A DNA stretch of 64,000 bases from Verrucomicrobiota bacterium. Lineage in GTDB: Bacteria > Verrucomicrobiota > Kiritimatiellia > UBA8416 > JABMPJ01. The notes under the pieces were generated by a model that saw only the letters and a list, made by a program, of their open reading frames with translations, had not been told where the DNA came from and ran no database searches. The stretch is from assembly GCA_018648805.1 (NCBI GenBank), contig JABGQM010000007.1:1-64000 (forward strand). Reading direction: 5' to 3'. Shown piece after piece: positions 60,848 to 64,000 of this stretch (positions are counted from its first letter, which is position 1; every line of letters starts with the position of its first letter). The position numbers and the translations under genes are program-made.

Positions 60848-63164
60848 CAACCGGAGCTCTGCGGTCCTCGCGGCGGTGTTGGCAACGATACTCTCGCTCA
60901 CAGCCTTCCAGGCCCGGGCAGGCTCGCGTGCCGTTTTCGTGGGGCTCAACACCTTCGATACGAAGCGGAACCTGCGGAAACCCCATTTTGATGCAAACGA
61001 TCTGCACGAGGTGAGCGATGCCGCCGGCGTGGTCGCCAAAGACAGGGCCGAGGCGATAACCGGCCGCGCCACCAGGCAGTCTATTCTGGACTCAATTCGC
61101 AAGCAGGCCCAAGCCACACAGGCGGGCGATCTTCTGATCATCAGTTATGCCGGGCATGGCACGGACGATGGACGCATTTATGCATCCGATGTAACCATTC
61201 GTCCCTCAGATATTGCCCAGGCCGTAGCAGGCAGCGGCTGCGATCGAATTCTCTTTATCAACGACAGCTGCAGTAGCGAAGCATTCCGCCTGCGCGTACC
61301 GGGCAAGAAGCTGACCCGAATCTACGGGGCCCGCAAAGGCAGAAAAGCCTGGTACTCGAACACGCCTCGCCCGAATGCAGCCCACCTCAATGGCGTGGCA
61401 TCCAAGTATGTCATTATGGGGCTTAAGAACGGTGGCGCTGACTTAAACAACGATGGCCGGATCACCTCGCACGAGCTGGGCGCTTACCTTGAAACAGGCG
61501 TCGTGGCATGCGAAGAATCGGTGCCTGACCGGCCTTGGTCAAAGTCATTCAACCGCTACGCGCCCTCGGGCTACCGCGCCGCGGTAGCGGGACGTACCTC
61601 AGGCCTTCTAGGGGCGGGATATTCCGGCGATGACTTTGTGATTGCTCAGAAGCAGCCGGGCCAGACCTGGGCGCCCAAGGCCTTTATGCCCTACGTGGTC
61701 GGCAGATCAAGGGCGGACGCCGGCGCTCTGCTGACGCGCTTGGGGCGGCCGCCGCGATTCGAGAGCTACGTGATACGCCCCGGGCGCGCCATCTCGGCAG
61801 CATTCAAAGGCCAAGTGGGAAAACAGACCCCCGATCGCGGGGAACCCCTCACAACCACGGCGGTCCCTGTCCTCTACATGCTACCCAACTCGATCATCAG
61901 CGCACCCGCACTTGTCGGGCTCACACCTGAAGTGGCAAAGAAGGCGATCTCAACGCTTGGCCTCATGCCTTACCCCAAGGGGGTACCGCCGGGGCCGGGC
62001 GTGGTGGTGGCGGGACAACGCCCCGCTCCCGGAGAGTTGATCCTTTCGGGTAGTTATGTGCGCATCGTACTCTCGGCCAGCCAGGACGTCCTCGTTCCCA
62101 AGCTACGCGGCGAGACCCCAGATGACGCCCGGCGTATTCTCAAGACCTCAGGCCTCGCCATCATTGTTGCGAAGAAGAGCCCGTTGGATTATCCCAACCT
62201 AAGTCGTCTTGAAAAGGAGCCCCGTCAGGAGAAGTATCCACCGTTTGTGTGGGGCGATCATGTATGGACCTGTTCACCGTATGAAGGCAGGACGGTCAAG
62301 GTCGGCAGTACGGTTACGGTCTACACGCCGCCACCGCCGGTCAACATGCCGGCTATTGAGTGGACATCAGAGGCGTTTGCACGCCAGGCGCTAACCGCCG
62401 TCGGCCTGAAGTTCGAGGTGGTTCCCCCCTTCAACCAGGAGAAGGATGATGCCAGAGGGGTTATCCACATCGACCACGTAACCCCCTGTTTCCGGGGCGA
62501 TACGGTACGCGTTATCATGGAATACCCCGAGGTGCCCTCCATCATCGGAAAGTCGGCCACGGACGCGCAGGCTATCTGCCAGAAAGCCAAGCTGAAGTTC
62601 GTGGCTAAGAGAGCAGCCGCGCCGGGCCAGCCCCCCGACGTGGCCTTCCGCCAAACACCGGCCGCCACGACCCGGGCCCACCAGCAGGATGTCGTTACGG
62701 GGTACTTCCCCGATGCGACCGTCACGACAGTGCACCCCTTGCAGGTAGACGGCAAAGCGGTCACCGCAAGCGATTTATGGGGCGTCTTCCCCGCCAGCCA
62801 GGAACTCCAGGCCGTCAACGAACAGCTGCGTTCCGATTCGCGGGCGCCGGATGGCAACGGTAACCCGGGATTCGACCGCCGCTGGACCGGTGGCAGCCAG
62901 TCGCGCTCCCTGAGTATAACCCTGACCGTGTGGCCCGACCGCGCTTCGGCTCTGGCCGACGTGACGGCTTATGGGGCGGCCGGCGTTCAGGCCATAGCCA
63001 TCGGCGACACGGGTTTCTGGACGGCTGACCGGGCGCGGCCCTACTACAAGTTCTGCCGCAAGAACCTGGTGATCACCTACTTCACGCGCTACGGGCGAAG
63101 TGGGTCGGTGGGGCCACAGGACGCCACGCTCAACACGATCGTCAGCCGTATCGACAAGCTGTGA
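60837..63164 (+). CDS. Exported caspase-like (C14) protease with EF-hand-like loop and PASTA-like repeats
   Basis: 775 residues from ATG 60837; a TTG at 60831 is better spaced from AGGAGG and also possible. A signal peptide ends near FQARAG. The caspase-like domain has the catalytic pair: His107 in LIISYAGHGTDDGR and Cys145 in LFINDSCSSEAF. A calcium-loop-like segment DLNNDGRITSHE lies at 202-213. Five PASTA-like units follow (for example MPYVVGRSRADAGALLTRLG, VPKLRGETPDDARRILKTSG, VPSIIGKSATDAQAICQKAK), with a distinct C-terminal domain. The protease probably acts in the periplasm or outside; the PASTA-like units suggest binding to glycan or other proteins (inference). Confidence 0.85.
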   Translation: MACDNRSSAVLAAVLATILSLTAFQARAGSRAVFVGLNTFDTKRNLRKPHFDANDLHEVSDAAGVVAKDRAEAITGRATRQSILDSIRKQAQATQAGDLLIISYAGHGTDDGRIYASDVTIRPSDIAQAVAGSGCDRILFINDSCSSEAFRLRVPGKKLTRIYGARKGRKAWYSNTPRPNAAHLNGVASKYVIMGLKNGGADLNNDGRITSHELGAYLETGVVACEESVPDRPWSKSFNRYAPSGYRAAVAGRTSGLLGAGYSGDDFVIAQKQPGQTWAPKAFMPYVVGRSRADAGALLTRLGRPPRFESYVIRPGRAISAAFKGQVGKQTPDRGEPLTTTAVPVLYMLPNSIISAPALVGLTPEVAKKAISTLGLMPYPKGVPPGPGVVVAGQRPAPGELILSGSYVRIVLSASQDVLVPKLRGETPDDARRILKTSGLAIIVAKKSPLDYPNLSRLEKEPRQEKYPPFVWGDHVWTCSPYEGRTVKVGSTVTVYTPPPPVNMPAIEWTSEAFARQALTAVGLKFEVVPPFNQEKDDARGVIHIDHVTPCFRGDTVRVIMEYPEVPSIIGKSATDAQAICQKAKLKFVAKRAAAPGQPPDVAFRQTPAATTRAHQQDVVTGYFPDATVTTVHPLQVDGKAVTASDLWGVFPASQELQAVNEQLRSDSRAPDGNGNPGFDRRWTGGSQSRSLSITLTVWPDRASALADVTAYGAAGVQAIAIGDTGFWTADRARPYYKFCRKNLVITYFTRYGRSGSVGPQDATLNTIVSRIDKL

Positions 63165-64000
63165 TCAGCCCTGCTCGCGTGCCTGTGCCAAACACTCCCG
63201 CGCGGCCGCTTTCTGTGCCTCGCTCGGGCCACTGATCTGCTTGAGCACGACCGCGGTGCGGGCGGGGAGGTAGAGGCGCAGGCTGTGGCGCAGCAGGTTG
63301 CCCTCCCGCACGGCTTCGGTGGCGTAAACCAGGTCGCCCGGGCGGCGATCGAAGCCACCAAAACGGGGGGCATCCGTATCGAGCACGACGCGGTAGGACC
63401 CCGGGGGCACTTCGATAGGGGTGTCGGGGTATGAGTTCACGGGGTGGAAGTTGAAGATGAAGAGATCACCGCTCCGCTCGAAGGCGAGCAGTTTGCGGTC
63501 TTCATGAATGGTGAGGAAGCGCGGCTCACGCTCCCCCACGATACGATCGGCCTTCACCCGTTCAACCATGGCCACATCGAAATCACCCAGGCAGTGGTAC
63601 TTCAGGTCGGGGTTGTCACGCAGGCTCCACTGGCGGCGGGCGTAGTGATAAGACCAGTTGTTGCCCTCGCGCGGGAAATCGATCCACTCCGGGTGCCCGA
63701 ACTCGTTGCCCATGAAGTTGAGATAGCCGTGCCCGCAGGTGGCGACCGTGGCGAGGCGAATCATCTTGTGCAGCGCCATCCCGCGATCGACTTGTGTATG
63801 CGGCTCGTTGACGCCCATGTGGGTGTACATGCTGCTATTCATCAGCTCGAAACTGATGGTCTTGCTGCCGACCAGGGCCTGGTCGTGACTCTCGCTGTAA
63901 CCGATCGACTGCTCCTCGGGACGGCGGTTGGTCAACTCATGATAGAGGGTCCCCATTGACCACTGCTCATCGGGGACCTCTTTGAGCTGACGCACCCAGA
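63165..64000 (-). CDS. glgB: 1,4-alpha-glucan branching enzyme, C-terminal part (cut by window edge)
   Basis: The reading frame continues past the right end. About 278 residues are visible: MGTLYHELTNRRPEEQSIGYSESHDQALVGSKTISF holds the conserved region with the Asp and His of the GH13 active site (ESHDQALVG), and NFMGNEFGHPEWIDFPREGN is another GH13 hallmark. The closing beta domain has VVLDTDAPRFGGFDR. The ESHDQALVG and NEFGHPEWIDFPR forms are closer to the eukaryotic-type branching enzymes than to the usual bacterial GlgB. It creates alpha-1,6 branches in glycogen. No other glycogen gene is visible. Confidence 0.9.
   Translation of the reverse strand, partial: WVRQLKEVPDEQWSMGTLYHELTNRRPEEQSIGYSESHDQALVGSKTISFELMNSSMYTHMGVNEPHTQVDRGMALHKMIRLATVATCGHGYLNFMGNEFGHPEWIDFPREGNNWSYHYARRQWSLRDNPDLKYHCLGDFDVAMVERVKADRIVGEREPRFLTIHEDRKLLAFERSGDLFIFNFHPVNSYPDTPIEVPPGSYRVVLDTDAPRFGGFDRRPGDLVYATEAVREGNLLRHSLRLYLPARTAVVLKQISGPSEAQKAAARECLAQAREQG

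Overview
The window is GC-rich bacterial DNA from what looks like an anaerobic, Gram-negative organism. Pointers are trimeric [FeFe]-hydrogenases, EtfAB with a ferredoxin domain, an outer-membrane porin, LPS/capsule-type glycosylation genes, a prepilin-like protein, a LamG exported protein and many short dispersed intergenic repeats. Together these resemble the PVC superphylum, perhaps Kiritimatiellota. That placement is inferred from gene content; there is no marker gene here to prove it.

Layout: 0.2-1.3 kb holds a LamG exported protein and a tract of short repeats. 1.5-20.6 kb is a surface-glycan locus: flippase, methyltransferases, a CDP-alcohol phosphatidyltransferase, GT4, GT2 and GT-C glycosyltransferases, a YfhO-type membrane protein, and a three-domain fusion (DRE-TIM aldolase, MptE/DUF115-like, KdsB-like cytidylyltransferase). 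One IS (transposase 14529-15854) interrupts it. 20.7-24 kb holds a membrane protein, a PaaX/Cas2-like gene flanked by regularly spaced 42-bp palindromes, a PilZ protein and a Nudix hydrolase. 24.2-35.0 kb is an operon of an ECF sigma factor, an anti-sigma/VWA protein and a 2,240-residue exported membrane protein. 35.1-40.0 kb carries a histidine kinase, a double solute-binding protein, a porin and a receiver protein. 40.1-45.2 kb has housekeeping and miscellaneous genes: SprT-like, tRNA-Tyr, RsmE, pseudopilin, DUF401-type permease, cysteine hydrolase and a methyltransferase. 45.5-47.5 kb is etfBA. 48.3-50.5 kb is proA and proB. 50.6-59.8 kb is a Rex-controlled hydrogenase operon: rex, a stand-alone receiver, and two successive C-B-A hydrogenase sets (one Hnd-like, one Hyd-like). 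59.9-63.2 kb has an exported protein and a caspase-PASTA protein. The right edge cuts glgB.

The energy module is coherent. Rex senses NADH/NAD+, two Rex-box-like 18-mers lie upstream of rex, and the two flavin-bearing hydrogenase complexes plus EtfAB fit electron-bifurcating NAD(P)H/ferredoxin/H2 metabolism.

The most unusual feature is at 21354-22642. Five palindromes of exactly 42 bp, each centred on CGATCG, are separated by 44-45 bp of unrelated sequence. They flank a single gene whose product carries a Cas2-like domain with the conserved Asp after its first strand. The gene is offset from the nearest palindrome on each side by about one spacer length. It looks like a self-contained CRISPR-like or REP-like unit and I do not recognise it as a described system. 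A second notable signal is a pair of dispersed intergenic repeat modules that also occur in frame inside the giant exported protein.
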